Below are positions 8,832-17,230 of a stretch of 64,000 bases of DNA, piece by piece; positions within the stretch are counted from its first letter, which is position 1; each line of letters starts with the position of its first letter. This DNA is from Jiella endophytica (GTDB lineage: Bacteria; Pseudomonadota; Alphaproteobacteria; Rhizobiales; Rhizobiaceae): the NCBI RefSeq assembly GCF_004519335.1, contig NZ_SOZD01000003.1, forward strand, positions 558,001 through 622,000, given 5' to 3'. The position numbers were made by a program, and so were the translations under genes. The notes beneath the pieces are model-generated. The model was not told the DNA's origin and ran no database searches. It saw only the letters and a list, made by a program, of their open reading frames with translations.

Positions 8832-10028
8832 ATGAGCGCACCCCTCAACCACAATGCCGACTACCGCGCCCGCCACGGCCTTCGCCCGGTGATCAACGTC
8901 TCCGGCACGATGACCTCGCTCGGCGCCTCGATCATCCATGACGACGCCATCGCGGCGATGGCCGAGATCGCTCCGCAATGGGTGGAGATGGACGACCTGC
9001 AGCGGCGGGCGAGCGCCGTCATCTCCCGCCTCACCGGCGGCGAGACCGGCTTCGTCACCGCCTGCTGCGCCGCCGGCATCACCATGAGCGTCGCCGGCGC
9101 GATGACCGGCACCGACATGCTCGCCATCGAGCAACTGCCGAGCCGCACCGACGGCCTGAAGAACGAGGTGATCCTGCAGCTCGGCCATGCGGTGAACTAC
9201 GGCGCGCCGGTCGACCAGTCGATCCGCCTCGCAGGCGCCACCCCGGTGCTCGCCGGCACGGCGACGCAGGTGATGCCATACCACGTCGAGAACGCGATCA
9301 ACGACAGGACCGCGGCGCTGCTCTTCGTCGTCAGCCATCATACGGTGCAGTTCGGCCAGCTGAGTCTGGAGGAGGTCGTCGAGATCTGCCGGCCGCGCGG
9401 CGTTCCGGTGATCGTCGACGCGGCTTCGGAATACGATCTCACGGGCTTTCTCGCCCGCGGCGCCGACCTCGTCATCTATTCCGGCCACAAGTTCCTTTCC
9501 GGCCCGACCAGCGGCATCGTCGCCGGGCGCAAGGATCTCGTGCGCGCCGCCTATCTGCAGAACAAGGGGATCGGCCGGGGCATGAAGGTCGGCAAGGAGT
9601 CGATCGCCGGCGTCATGGCGGCGCTGGAGGCGTGGGAAAAGCGCGACCATGCCGGCATCAGGGCCCGCGAACAGGCGGCTCTCGATCTCTGGAAGACCAC
9701 CGTCGACGCCATGCCCGGCCTTTATGGTAAGATCATGCCGGACCCGACGAACAACCCGCTCGACCGGCTGGAGGTCCACGTCCTGCCGGAAAGCGGCTTC
9801 ACCGCGACCGGCCTGGCCAAGGCGCTGGCGGCGGGCGATCCGCCGGTCATCGTGCGTGACCACGAGGCCGAACTCGGCTTCTTCTTCCTCGACCCCTGCA
9901 ATCTCCATCCGGGCGAGGCGGAAATCGTCGCAAAGGCGCTGACGGCGGTGATGAACGCCCCTCGGCCGGAAAACGCCATGGCATTGCCGCGCCACAGCGT
10001 CGAGAAGGCGCTGCGCTGGCCCGACTGA
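8832..10028 (+). CDS. SelA/DgaE-like PLP-dependent enzyme (fold type I)
   Basis: A 398-residue aminotransferase-class-V-like protein of the SelA superfamily. The likely PLP lysine is Lys220 in [13 protein letters not shown] and the ring-nitrogen Asp is Asp196 in [10 protein letters not shown]. The N-terminus [14 protein letters not shown] resembles D-glucosaminate-6-phosphate ammonia lyase (DgaE) and other SelA-like lyases rather than true selenocysteine synthase, and no tRNA-Sec or selB is seen here. It probably deaminates the imported amino acid or amino sugar acid. The gene closes the importer operon. Related SelA-like proteins are often neighbours of cog3964 amidohydrolases, as in the operon at 1129. 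Confidence 0.82.
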   Translation: MSAPLNHNADYRARHGLRPVINVSGTMTSLGASIIHDDAIAAMAEIAPQWVEMDDLQRRASAVISRLTGGETGFVTACCAAGITMSVAGAMTGTDMLAIEQLPSRTDGLKNEVILQLGHAVNYGAPVDQSIRLAGATPVLAGTATQVMPYHVENAINDRTAALLFVVSHHTVQFGQLSLEEVVEICRPRGVPVIVDAASEYDLTGFLARGADLVIYSGHKFLSGPTSGIVAGRKDLVRAAYLQNKGIGRGMKVGKESIAGVMAALEAWEKRDHAGIRAREQAALDLWKTTVDAMPGLYGKIMPDPTNNPLDRLEVHVLPESGFTATGLAKALAAGDPPVIVRDHEAELGFFFLDPCNLHPGEAEIVAKALTAVMNAPRPENAMALPRHSVEKALRWPD

Positions 10029-10045
10029 ACGTCGGGGATGCCGGC

Positions 10046-10067
10046 GGCGGCAGCGTTCTCTGCCGCC
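10046..10067. terminator. stem-loop between convergent genes, possible terminator
   Basis: GGCGGCAG and CTGCCGCC form an 8-bp stem with a 6-base loop, between the SelA-like gene (plus) and the MarR gene (minus). It touches the marR stop codon. There is no clear T-run on either side, so intrinsic termination is uncertain. Confidence 0.35.
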
Positions 10068-10630
10068 TAGTCCGCCTCGCCGATGTCGGCGATCTTCCGC
10101 AAGGTATGCAGCAGCGCCAGGCGCTCGGCCGGATTGAGGGGCCCGAGCGTATCCTCGCTCGAGCGGATGGCGCAGGGGGTCATCGCCGTCAGCGCCTCCC
10201 GTCCCGCCTCGGTGATGGTGATGATCACCTTGCGGCCGTCGCCCGGGTCCTTCGACAATGAAATCAGGTCGCGGGCCTTCAGCCGCTCGACGATGCCGCG
10301 GATCGTCGCCTGGTCGACGCCGGTCGCCTTGACCAGCTCGACCTGCGATCGGCTGACCCCGTCGTCGAGGGCGCAGAGCGTCGAGAACTGCACCGCCGTC
10401 AGCCCCTCGATAGCGGCGTTGCCCTGGAAAATCGCGAGATGCCGCTGATAGGCCCGGCGCAGCAGGTAGCCCACCTGTTCGGTGAAGACATAGTCCATGC
10501 CGGCGGTCAGCGACCGGGCGGCCTGCGGACGCGGCGCCAATCCTGAACCGTTCGCCTGTGCCTCACCGTCATGCGCCGGGCCGAAATCGCCAGTTCTGCC
10601 GTAGGGATCGTTCGCCATCGCACCGCTCAT
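10067..10630 (-). CDS. MarR family regulator, NicR-like
   Basis: A 187-residue winged-helix regulator with an unusually long N-terminal extension (about 45 residues) before the MarR core. The core starts with YVFTEQVGYLLRRAYQRHLAIF, closely resembling the same part of the NicR-type protein at 23581 (YVLDEQVGFLLRKAYQRHMTIF). The recognition helix is near VDQATIRGIVERLKARDLI and the wing is DPGDGRKVI. It overlaps the TRAP permease stop as ATGA and is the last gene of the nadC-led operon, which it probably controls. The resemblance to NicR suggests an effector that is a pyridine carboxylate, but this is inference. A shorter start (MANDPYG) is also possible. Confidence 0.87.
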   Translation of the reverse strand: MSGAMANDPYGRTGDFGPAHDGEAQANGSGLAPRPQAARSLTAGMDYVFTEQVGYLLRRAYQRHLAIFQGNAAIEGLTAVQFSTLCALDDGVSRSQVELVKATGVDQATIRGIVERLKARDLISLSKDPGDGRKVIITITEAGREALTAMTPCAIRSSEDTLGPLNPAERLALLHTLRKIADIGEAD

Positions 10631-12552
10631 GGCTCGACGCTTCCGAGCGCCTCGGCCCGCGGCGTGCGGGCGAGCACCAGATAGGCGGCGACCGCAGCCA
10701 GGACGACGCCGAGCGCCGAGACGAGATAGCTCGGCGTGAACATCAAGAGCCCGCCGATGAAAATCAGCCCGCGCTCGGCCCGTCCGAGCGTGCGGCGCAG
10801 GAACCCCTCCGCGCCGATCGCCAGGAACACCGTGCCGAGGCAGACGGTGACGATCTGGATGATGGTGTTCGCCTCGAGGCCCGGCTCGAGGATGCTCGGC
10901 GCATAGACGAAGGCGAAGGGCAGCACGAAGGCGGCGAGCGACAGCTTGCAGGCGCTGAGCGCGATGCCGATCGGATTGGCGTCGGAGATCGCGGCCGCCG
11001 CATAGGCGGCGACGGCGACCGGCGGCGTCATCGCCGAGAGGACGGCGAAATACATCAGGAAGAGATGGGCGTTGAGCAGCGGGATGTGGAAGTCGTTGAC
11101 GAGGGTCGGGCCGATCAGCACCGCCGCGAGGACATAGGCGCTCGGCGTCGGCATGCCGAGGCCGAGAAGGATGGTGACGGCGGCACTGAGGAGCAGCGCG
11201 ATCGCCATGTTGTCGCCGGCGAGCGCAAAGGTGATGAAGGAGAACTTCATCGCAAGGCCGGTCATGGTGATGCCGCCGATGACGAGGCCCGCGGCCGCGC
11301 AGGCGCCGGTGACGCCGAGCATACGGATCGTCGTCGCCGCCAGCCCCTCATAGATGCCGACGGGGCCGAGCCGGTGCCCGGCGCGGAACCACGAGGCGAC
11401 GACGACCGAGACCGTCGCGAAGACCGCGACGCGGGTCGGCGAATAGCCTTGGACCAGCGCGATGACCAGCACGACCAGCGGCACGATATAGACCCAGCCC
11501 TCGCGCAGCGTCGTCGACAGCGGCGGCACCTCCTCGCGGGAAAGGCCGGTCAGAGCGAGACGCTCGGAGCGCAGATGCACCTGCATCATGATGCAGGCAT
11601 AGTAGAGGATCGCCGGGATGATCGAGGCGACGACGATGGTGATGTAGCTGATGCCGGTATACTCGGCCATGATGAAGGCCGCCGAGCCCATCACCGGCGG
11701 CAGGATGCTGCCGCCGGTCGAGGCGGCGACCTCAACGGCCGAGGCGAGCCGCGGCGAATAGTTCAGCCGCTTCATCATCGGGATGGTGATCGAGCCGGTG
11801 GTGACGACGTCGGAGGTCGGGCTGCCGGACATGGTGCCGAACAGCGCCGAGGAGATCACCGCGATCTTCGCCGGCCCGCCGTGGGAGCGGCCGGCGATCG
11901 CCGCCGCGACGCGGAAGAAGAACTCGCCGCCGCCGGCCTTTTCCAGGAACGTCCCGAACATCACGAACAGGAACACGTAGGTCGCCGCGACGCGCACCGG
12001 CACGCCGAACAGGCCGTCGCCGGTGAAGACGTTGACGTCGAGAAAGTGGTTGAGGCTGATATAGCCGTGGCCGAGCGGGCCGGAGATCAGGTGGCCGAAG
12101 AGATTGTAGGCGGTAAAGGCGACGACGATCAGCATCAGGAAGACGCCGACGGTCCGCCGGGTGATCTCGAGGGCGAGGAGCACGATCGCCAGCGCAGCGA
12201 CGGTCTGGACGGTCGTCAGCGGCAGGAACAGGCTGATCCGGGTGGCGATCACCTCGGTCTGCGAGACGAAGTAGCCGGCAGTCACCAGGCTGACCGCCAC
12301 CAGGGCCCAGTCGTACCAGGGAACGCTGGTCTCGCTCGCATGGGTGCCGGCGCGCACCATGACGAAGGACGGCGGCAGGATCAGGCAGAGGAACACCGCC
12401 GTCGCGGCCAGCGCGTCGACCCGGCCGAAGGACGATTCCCACAGGACCCACACCCCGACCGCGGCCGCATAGGCCTTGACGATCATCGCCAGCGGCCCGG
12501 CGAGGTCGCGACGCCCGCCGACATTGAACAGGCTGTTGATGAAACCCATCAT
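10627..12552 (-). CDS. TRAP transporter fused permease (DctQM, TAXI-associated)
   Basis: A 641-residue polytopic membrane protein in which the small DctQ-like part and the large DctM-like part are fused. This is the usual form for TAXI-type TRAP importers. Characteristic stretches are GVFLMLIVVAFTAYNLFG, FFRVAAAIAGRSHGGPAKIAVISSALFGTMSGSPTSDV, GSAAFIMAEYTGI and LGMPTPSAYVLAAVL. I start it at the ATG at 12552, with CGGAG about 9 bases upstream; the longer frame to 12660 is not membrane-like. It uses ion gradients to import an organic acid captured by the TAXI binding protein just upstream. Confidence 0.92.
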   Translation of the reverse strand: MMGFINSLFNVGGRRDLAGPLAMIVKAYAAAVGVWVLWESSFGRVDALAATAVFLCLILPPSFVMVRAGTHASETSVPWYDWALVAVSLVTAGYFVSQTEVIATRISLFLPLTTVQTVAALAIVLLALEITRRTVGVFLMLIVVAFTAYNLFGHLISGPLGHGYISLNHFLDVNVFTGDGLFGVPVRVAATYVFLFVMFGTFLEKAGGGEFFFRVAAAIAGRSHGGPAKIAVISSALFGTMSGSPTSDVVTTGSITIPMMKRLNYSPRLASAVEVAASTGGSILPPVMGSAAFIMAEYTGISYITIVVASIIPAILYYACIMMQVHLRSERLALTGLSREEVPPLSTTLREGWVYIVPLVVLVIALVQGYSPTRVAVFATVSVVVASWFRAGHRLGPVGIYEGLAATTIRMLGVTGACAAAGLVIGGITMTGLAMKFSFITFALAGDNMAIALLLSAAVTILLGLGMPTPSAYVLAAVLIGPTLVNDFHIPLLNAHLFLMYFAVLSAMTPPVAVAAYAAAAISDANPIGIALSACKLSLAAFVLPFAFVYAPSILEPGLEANTIIQIVTVCLGTVFLAIGAEGFLRRTLGRAERGLIFIGGLLMFTPSYLVSALGVVLAAVAAYLVLARTPRAEALGSVEP

Positions 12553-12681
12553 TGCAGTCGACTCCGAAAGGGCAGCGGGCTCGCCAGTCCTAGCGTCTTG
12601 GTGCGAGCGTGTTGATGCTGAGGGGTATGGAGGGGACGGCGGGCAATCCCGCCGTCCCAAGGTCGAAGCAGGCGCCGTGGT

Positions 12682-13665
12682 TTACTGGCCGGCCGACTTG
12701 TAGGCGGCGAGCGCGCCCTCGTGATAGGGCAGGCTCTTTGCCGACTGCATGATCTCGGGCGTCAGCGCCTTCATCGAGGAATGGACGTTCTGCAGCTCGG
12801 CGATGTGGTCGAGCAGCGCCTTGGTCAGCTTCTCGACCTTTTCCGGCGAGTCGGACTTCGGCACGATCAGAGCGGCCTGGGCGCCATAGGTCTTGATCTC
12901 CTTCTTCTGCCAGTCATAGCTGCCGGCCGGGATCGTGTAGGGGACCGAGCCATAGGTCTCGCTCATGTAGTCGATGACGTCGTCCGGCACCGACAGCAGC
13001 CGCAGATTGACGCTCTCGGCGATCGAGCCGATCGAGCCGGTGCCGATGAACATCGCATTGGTCCAGACGTCGCCTCGCCCGTCCTTCATCAGTTCCTCCG
13101 CGGTCTGCGAGCCCTGATACTGGATCGAGCCGCCATTCGCCTCGATGTCGGAGAAGCTGATGCCGAGCTTCTTCAGCGACGCCTCGGCGAGGATGCTCGG
13201 CAGGATGCCCTTCTTGTTGACGATCAGATTGACCGGAGCGCCCTTGAAGTCGGCGATCGAGTTGATGTTGTGCTCTTCGGCGAACTTGTCGTTCATCAGC
13301 CACTGCATCGGCGCCCAGTTGTAGAGCACGGCGACGACGGCGAAGTCCTGCATCGGCTCCTGGAAGGGCGGCTCGCCCTTCGAGGCGATCACCGCCTCGC
13401 CGAGATGGACGATCGACATGTCGCAATTGCCCTGGGCCATCTGGACGATGTTGGCAAAGCCGCCGCTCGAGGTCTGATAGGTGACGGCCGAGCCCGGCTC
13501 TTCCTTCTTCACCGCGGTGTCGATGCCGGCGCCGAGGAGCGCCCACAGGCCGCCGGGGCTCGCACCGCACAGGGTGTAGTTTTCCGCCTTGGCGGCGCTC
13601 GCCGAGAGGCTGGCCGCAACGATGCCCGCAACCACGACCGCGGACTTCAGGATGGAGTTTGGCAT
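12682..13665 (-). CDS. TAXI family TRAP transporter solute-binding protein
   Basis: A 327-residue periplasmic protein with a Sec signal (residues 1 to about 27, ending SASAAKAE). The mature protein begins NYTLCGASPGGLWALLGAGIDTAV, the typical TAXI start. It continues with TYQTSSGGFANIVQMAQGNCDMSIVHLGEAV. It is the binding component for the fused permease downstream (gap 129 nt). Its unusual companions upstream, nadC and a PRPP-forming fusion, suggest a pyridine carboxylate ligand such as quinolinate or nicotinate. That ligand is an inference; TAXI proteins are better known for glutamate-like and other dicarboxylates. Confidence 0.9.
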   Translation of the reverse strand: MPNSILKSAVVVAGIVAASLSASAAKAENYTLCGASPGGLWALLGAGIDTAVKKEEPGSAVTYQTSSGGFANIVQMAQGNCDMSIVHLGEAVIASKGEPPFQEPMQDFAVVAVLYNWAPMQWLMNDKFAEEHNINSIADFKGAPVNLIVNKKGILPSILAEASLKKLGISFSDIEANGGSIQYQGSQTAEELMKDGRGDVWTNAMFIGTGSIGSIAESVNLRLLSVPDDVIDYMSETYGSVPYTIPAGSYDWQKKEIKTYGAQAALIVPKSDSPEKVEKLTKALLDHIAELQNVHSSMKALTPEIMQSAKSLPYHEGALAAYKSAGQ

Positions 13666-13758
13666 GTCGATGAACTTTTCCTGTTGGTGGAGTGACGGCA
13701 GACGAGGCAGTGTGCGGGAGGCCCCTGCGGCGGAACGGTGCCGCAGTTTCTCGTCGTG

Positions 13759-15855
13759 TCACGGTCGGGCTTGCGGAACCTCCCGGGGGTCGAAGCGGAT
13801 CTGCGGCGGCCTCGAGCCGCCGGAGGCAAGGCTGATGCCGGTGTCAGGCGTCGCCGCGGCGGCGGCCCGCTCGAGGCTGGCGACGTCACCGGCATGGACG
13901 ACGAACAGGGGATCGCCGGCAAACACCTCGTCGCCCGGAGCGACCTTCAGATCGACGCCGGCCGACTTGTCGTGGGGCGCGCCGGCGCGCCGGGCGATGC
14001 CGGCGACATGCCAGCCGTCGACCCTCTCGACGGTCCCGTCACGGGGCGCCCTGACGGTCCTGGTGAACGTGCCGGGCATGACCGGACTGCGGGCGCCCTG
14101 AGCCTCGGCGATCTCGTCCAGCTTCTGACGCGCACGGCCCGAAGCAAGGATCGCCCCGGCGGTGGCGCGCGCCTCGGCGAGGCTGCCGTGCTCGGGAGAA
14201 AAGCTGAGGATCTCGCTGGCGAAGAACAGCGCCTTTTCCCTGAGATCGGCGGGCGCGTCCGGCGCATTATCGAGCACCTTCATCACGTCGCGCAGTTCCA
14301 GCGCCGGCCCGATGCCGTGGCCGATGGCATTGCTGCCGTCGGTGGCAAAGGCCCTGACCGTCATGCCGAGGCCGGCGCCGACCCGCTCGAACACCCGTCC
14401 GAGTTCGTTGGCCTCGGCCCTGGTCTTCAGCTTGGCGTTCGGCCCGTAGGGCATGTCGATGACGACATGGGTCGAGCCGGCGGTCCATTTCTTCGACAGG
14501 ATCGAGGCGACCGACCAGGTGTTGCTGTCGAGGGCGAGCGGCCGGGTGATGGCGTTGACGACGTCGTCGAGGACGGAGTGGTTGAGCCGGCCGTTCCAGG
14601 CGATGCAGCCGCCGGTCTGGCGCACGACACGGTCGACATCGGCAAAGGAAAGGTCGATCCGGCAGAGCGCCTCCATCACGTCGGCGGTGCCGGAGGCCGA
14701 GGTGATGGCGCGCGACGAGGTCTTCGGCATCAACAGCCCGGCGGCCGCGACGATCGGCACGACGATCAGGGTGATGCGGCTTCCCGGGATGCCGCCGAGC
14801 GAATGCTTGTCGACGACGATCGGCGAGCCCCAGTCGATGCGCGGGCCGAAGCGGCAACGCGCCCGGGCCACCGCGATCGCCTCCTCGTCGTCGAGGGACT
14901 GGATCGCCTTCAGCAGAAACGCCGCCGTCTCGCCATCCGGATAGCGGCCGTCGACGATGTCGCCGAACAGCGTTTCGTAGTCGTCGGCCTTCAGCCTTGC
15001 GCCGGCGATCTTGCGCCTCAGGATCCTGCGGCTGTCCGGCGAGGGCGTCCGGGCGATCGACACCAGCGAGCCGTCGCTGAGGCCGAGCGCCTCGAAGGCC
15101 TCGCGCGACAGGCCGATCTCGTCGGCGCGCAGCATGTCGCAGGGCTCGACGAGATCGAGGTCGGCGCGAACGCCGCCGTCGGCATGGGTGACCTCGATCC
15201 GCCCTGCCCCGGCGAAGGCGGCGGCATCGACCAGCGGATTGTCCTCGCGCAGATAGGCGGTCCGCCGCGTCCCCGAGGCGATCGGCAGGCGGACGAGCGA
15301 CAGCCGGGAGGCACGCTGATCGAGGGCCGCGACCAGCCGGGCGACCGCATCCTCCAGGCTGGTGTCGTTGACGATGGTGACGACGTCGCGGCTCGCCGGC
15401 AGCGGCTCGGTGATGCGGGCGAGACGCTGCTCGATCTCCTCGGCGCTCTCGCGGCCGCGTGCCTTGAGCCGCTGGCGGACGATCTCGGGCGGCGCGGTGA
15501 TCTCGACGATGACGAAGCGGTCGACCGTGCCGGCGAGATCGGGAATGGCGCCGCGCGACCCGTTGGCGATGACGTTCCGCCCGGCCGCAAGGTCATCGAG
15601 GATGCCGATCGGCAGTCCGTAGCTCAGCCCGTGGGCCTGCCAGTGATGCAGGAACCGGCTGTCTTCCACCATCGCGGCGAAGGTCTCGGCATCCGCCGGC
15701 TGGTGGTCCTCGCCGATCCCGGCCGGCCGGGTGATCACCCGGCGGACCTGGACGTAGCGGCCGGACGGGCCGAGCGCCTTCATCGCCTCGGACATCAGCG
15801 TGTCCTTGCCGACACCGCTCGGTCCGACGACGTAGAAGAGGGTTCCGGTCTGCAT
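13759..15855 (-). CDS. PhnN ribose-1,5-bisphosphokinase / AMP-phosphorylase-type fusion protein
   Basis: A 698-residue two-domain protein. Residues 1 to about 180 are PhnN-like (guanylate-kinase fold), with Walker A GPSGVGKDT at 11-19, ITRPAGIGEDHQ and HWQAHGLSYGLP. Residues about 185-690 are a thymidine/AMP phosphorylase homologue: an N-terminal beta domain, then DKHSLGGIPGSR near 349-360, PKTSSRAITSASGTAD near 377-392 and GGCIAWNGRLNH. Archaeal AMP phosphorylase makes ribose-1,5-bisphosphate from NMPs, and PhnN phosphorylates that product to PRPP, so the fusion could channel AMP to PRPP. It follows nadC, which consumes PRPP, by 19 nt. GGAG lies 7 bases before the ATG. No C-P lyase genes are present. 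Nucleotide specificity is unproven. Confidence 0.85.
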   Translation of the reverse strand: MQTGTLFYVVGPSGVGKDTLMSEAMKALGPSGRYVQVRRVITRPAGIGEDHQPADAETFAAMVEDSRFLHHWQAHGLSYGLPIGILDDLAAGRNVIANGSRGAIPDLAGTVDRFVIVEITAPPEIVRQRLKARGRESAEEIEQRLARITEPLPASRDVVTIVNDTSLEDAVARLVAALDQRASRLSLVRLPIASGTRRTAYLREDNPLVDAAAFAGAGRIEVTHADGGVRADLDLVEPCDMLRADEIGLSREAFEALGLSDGSLVSIARTPSPDSRRILRRKIAGARLKADDYETLFGDIVDGRYPDGETAAFLLKAIQSLDDEEAIAVARARCRFGPRIDWGSPIVVDKHSLGGIPGSRITLIVVPIVAAAGLLMPKTSSRAITSASGTADVMEALCRIDLSFADVDRVVRQTGGCIAWNGRLNHSVLDDVVNAITRPLALDSNTWSVASILSKKWTAGSTHVVIDMPYGPNAKLKTRAEANELGRVFERVGAGLGMTVRAFATDGSNAIGHGIGPALELRDVMKVLDNAPDAPADLREKALFFASEILSFSPEHGSLAEARATAGAILASGRARQKLDEIAEAQGARSPVMPGTFTRTVRAPRDGTVERVDGWHVAGIARRAGAPHDKSAGVDLKVAPGDEVFAGDPLFVVHAGDVASLERAAAAATPDTGISLASGGSRPPQIRFDPREVPQARP

Positions 15856-15874
15856 CGCTCGGCTCCGGCCGTTT

Positions 15875-16711
15875 TCAGGCGGCGTCGTCGAGGCCGATGT
15901 CGACGGCCGGCGCCGACTGGAACGGCCGGCTGGTGGACACGAAGTCGACGCCGGTCTCGGCCTTGCCGGCGATCGTGTCGAGCCGGATGCCACCGGATGC
16001 CTCGAGCAGCGCCTTGCCGGCGACGATCTCGACAGATTCTGCCATCGCGGCGTTTTCCATATTGTCGAGCATGATGACGTCGGCGCCGGCGGCGAGCGCC
16101 TCGCGGACCTGCTCGATGCGGTCGCATTCCACCTCGATCTTGGTCAGCGCCGGAACGTGCTTGCGGGCCATCTCGACGGCCTTGGCGATGCTGCCGCAGA
16201 CCGAGATGTGGTTGTCCTTGAGCATCACGCCGTTGTCGAGACCGAGCCGGTGGTTCAAGGCACCGCCGCAGACGGCGGCGTGCTTTTCCAGCATGCGCAA
16301 GCCGGGCGTGGTCTTGCGGGTGTCAAGCAGCCTGGCCTTGGTGTGGGCGATGGCGTCGACATACTTGGCGGTTTCCGTGGCGATGCCGGAAAGCCGCTGG
16401 GCGATGTTGAGCGCGGTACGCTCGGCAGTGAGCAGCGCCTGCCCGGGGCCCGAGACAACGAGCAGCACGGCGCCCTTCTCCACCCGGTCGCCGTCGGCAG
16501 CGCGCATCTCGACCCGGCACTCGGGCTCGTAGTGGCGGAAGACTTCCGCCGCGACCTCGATGCCGGCCAGGGTCATCGGCTCGCGGGCGTTCATGTAGAA
16601 GGTCGCACGCGAGGCCGGATCGACCATCAGCTGGGCGGTCAGATCGAAGCAGCCGATATCCTCGATCAGCCACTGGTCGATCAGCTTTCGCGCGACAAAA
16701 CGATCATACAT
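15875..16711 (-). CDS. nadC: nicotinate-nucleotide diphosphorylase (carboxylating), quinolinate phosphoribosyltransferase
   Basis: A 278-residue type II phosphoribosyltransferase that converts quinolinate and PRPP to nicotinate mononucleotide, CO2 and pyrophosphate. All recognised active-site residues can be aligned: Arg98 in AERTALN, Arg132-Lys133 in DTRKTTP, His154-Arg155 in LNHRLG, Lys165 in LKDNHI, Glu195 in IEVECD and Asp216 in IMLDN. Neither nadA nor nadB is adjacent, unlike the common nadBAC arrangement. Here it leads an operon with a PRPP-forming fusion and a TRAP importer. That context favours salvage of imported quinolinate or a related pyridine acid over de novo NAD synthesis. A ModD-like role is less likely given the NHR and DTRK motifs. 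Confidence 0.9.
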   Translation of the reverse strand: MYDRFVARKLIDQWLIEDIGCFDLTAQLMVDPASRATFYMNAREPMTLAGIEVAAEVFRHYEPECRVEMRAADGDRVEKGAVLLVVSGPGQALLTAERTALNIAQRLSGIATETAKYVDAIAHTKARLLDTRKTTPGLRMLEKHAAVCGGALNHRLGLDNGVMLKDNHISVCGSIAKAVEMARKHVPALTKIEVECDRIEQVREALAAGADVIMLDNMENAAMAESVEIVAGKALLEASGGIRLDTIAGKAETGVDFVSTSRPFQSAPAVDIGLDDAA

Positions 16712-17230
16712 TGAGGGAAGTCTCCGGGACGTTCTTTGACAGGAACGGAAGCTTGCCGCGCCGCCATGACTGGCCGGGGCGAGGCAATGAAAGGATTGCC
16801 GCAGAGGCAGATGCGAGGTCGCCGCCGCGATTTTGTGTTGCGGCGCGATCTACAGTGACTACGCTATTAATCCACACGCGAGCGGGAACAGCAAGAGCGA
16901 TATCTGATCATTCTTTTCGCTTTTGCAGCGCAAAAATCGGTCTTTCTGCGGATTTTGTGTGCTTTCGCACCTTTCAGGTGCAACGGGTCTGAAGATATAC
17001 CGAGCGTATGCGCTGTATTCTCCGGAGCTTCCGCGTTACTCTCCATTCGCCTTGGCGGTGTCGCCCGGACGTCGTGTCGGCCGGTATCGGCGCCACGCAG
17101 CGCCGCCGCCCTGGCGGCGGTCCGGCAAGGCGGGCGGCGACGGTTGGAATCCTTGAAGGAACGCCGTAACCCTGTCCGTGCCGCCGCGCCTCACCGCGGC
17201 GGGCCGCCCGACCCGATCGAAAGGACCGCG
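16712..17230. other. long intergenic region between divergent nadC and FRG genes
   Basis: About 520 bases with no convincing gene. The middle (roughly 16850-17030) is clearly richer in A and T than its surroundings. It contains the inverted repeat at 16921 and two small stem-loops (GTGC-TTTC-GCAC at 16959-16970 and CACCT-TTC-AGGTG at 16968-16980). It must hold the promoters of nadC (leftward) and the FRG gene (rightward). Confidence 0.6.
16921..16935. promoter_or_regulatory. inverted repeat TTTTGC-AGC-GCAAAA, candidate operator
   Basis: A perfect 6-bp inverted repeat with a 3-base spacer in the AT-rich part of the nadC/FRG intergenic region, about 210 bases upstream of nadC. It could be bound by the MarR regulator at 10067. 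It differs from the NicR-type palindromes found in the nicotinate cluster. Confidence 0.35.

Noticed and set aside
8832-10028. selenocysteine synthase SelA
   Set aside because: It is shorter than SelA, lacks the tRNA-binding N-terminal region, has no selB or tRNA-Sec nearby and resembles DgaE-like enzymes.
10558-12615. 685-residue plus-strand frame opposite the TRAP permease
   Set aside because: It is extremely charged and repetitive (Arg/Asp/Gly/His), the usual antisense image of a membrane protein.
13759-15855. PhnN as sign of a C-P lyase phosphonate pathway
   Set aside because: No phnG-M genes or phosphonate transporter are present; the PhnN domain is fused to a phosphorylase instead.
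15875-16711. ModD (molybdenum-cluster NadC paralogue)
   Set aside because: All quinolinate phosphoribosyltransferase residues are present and no molybdate transport genes flank it.
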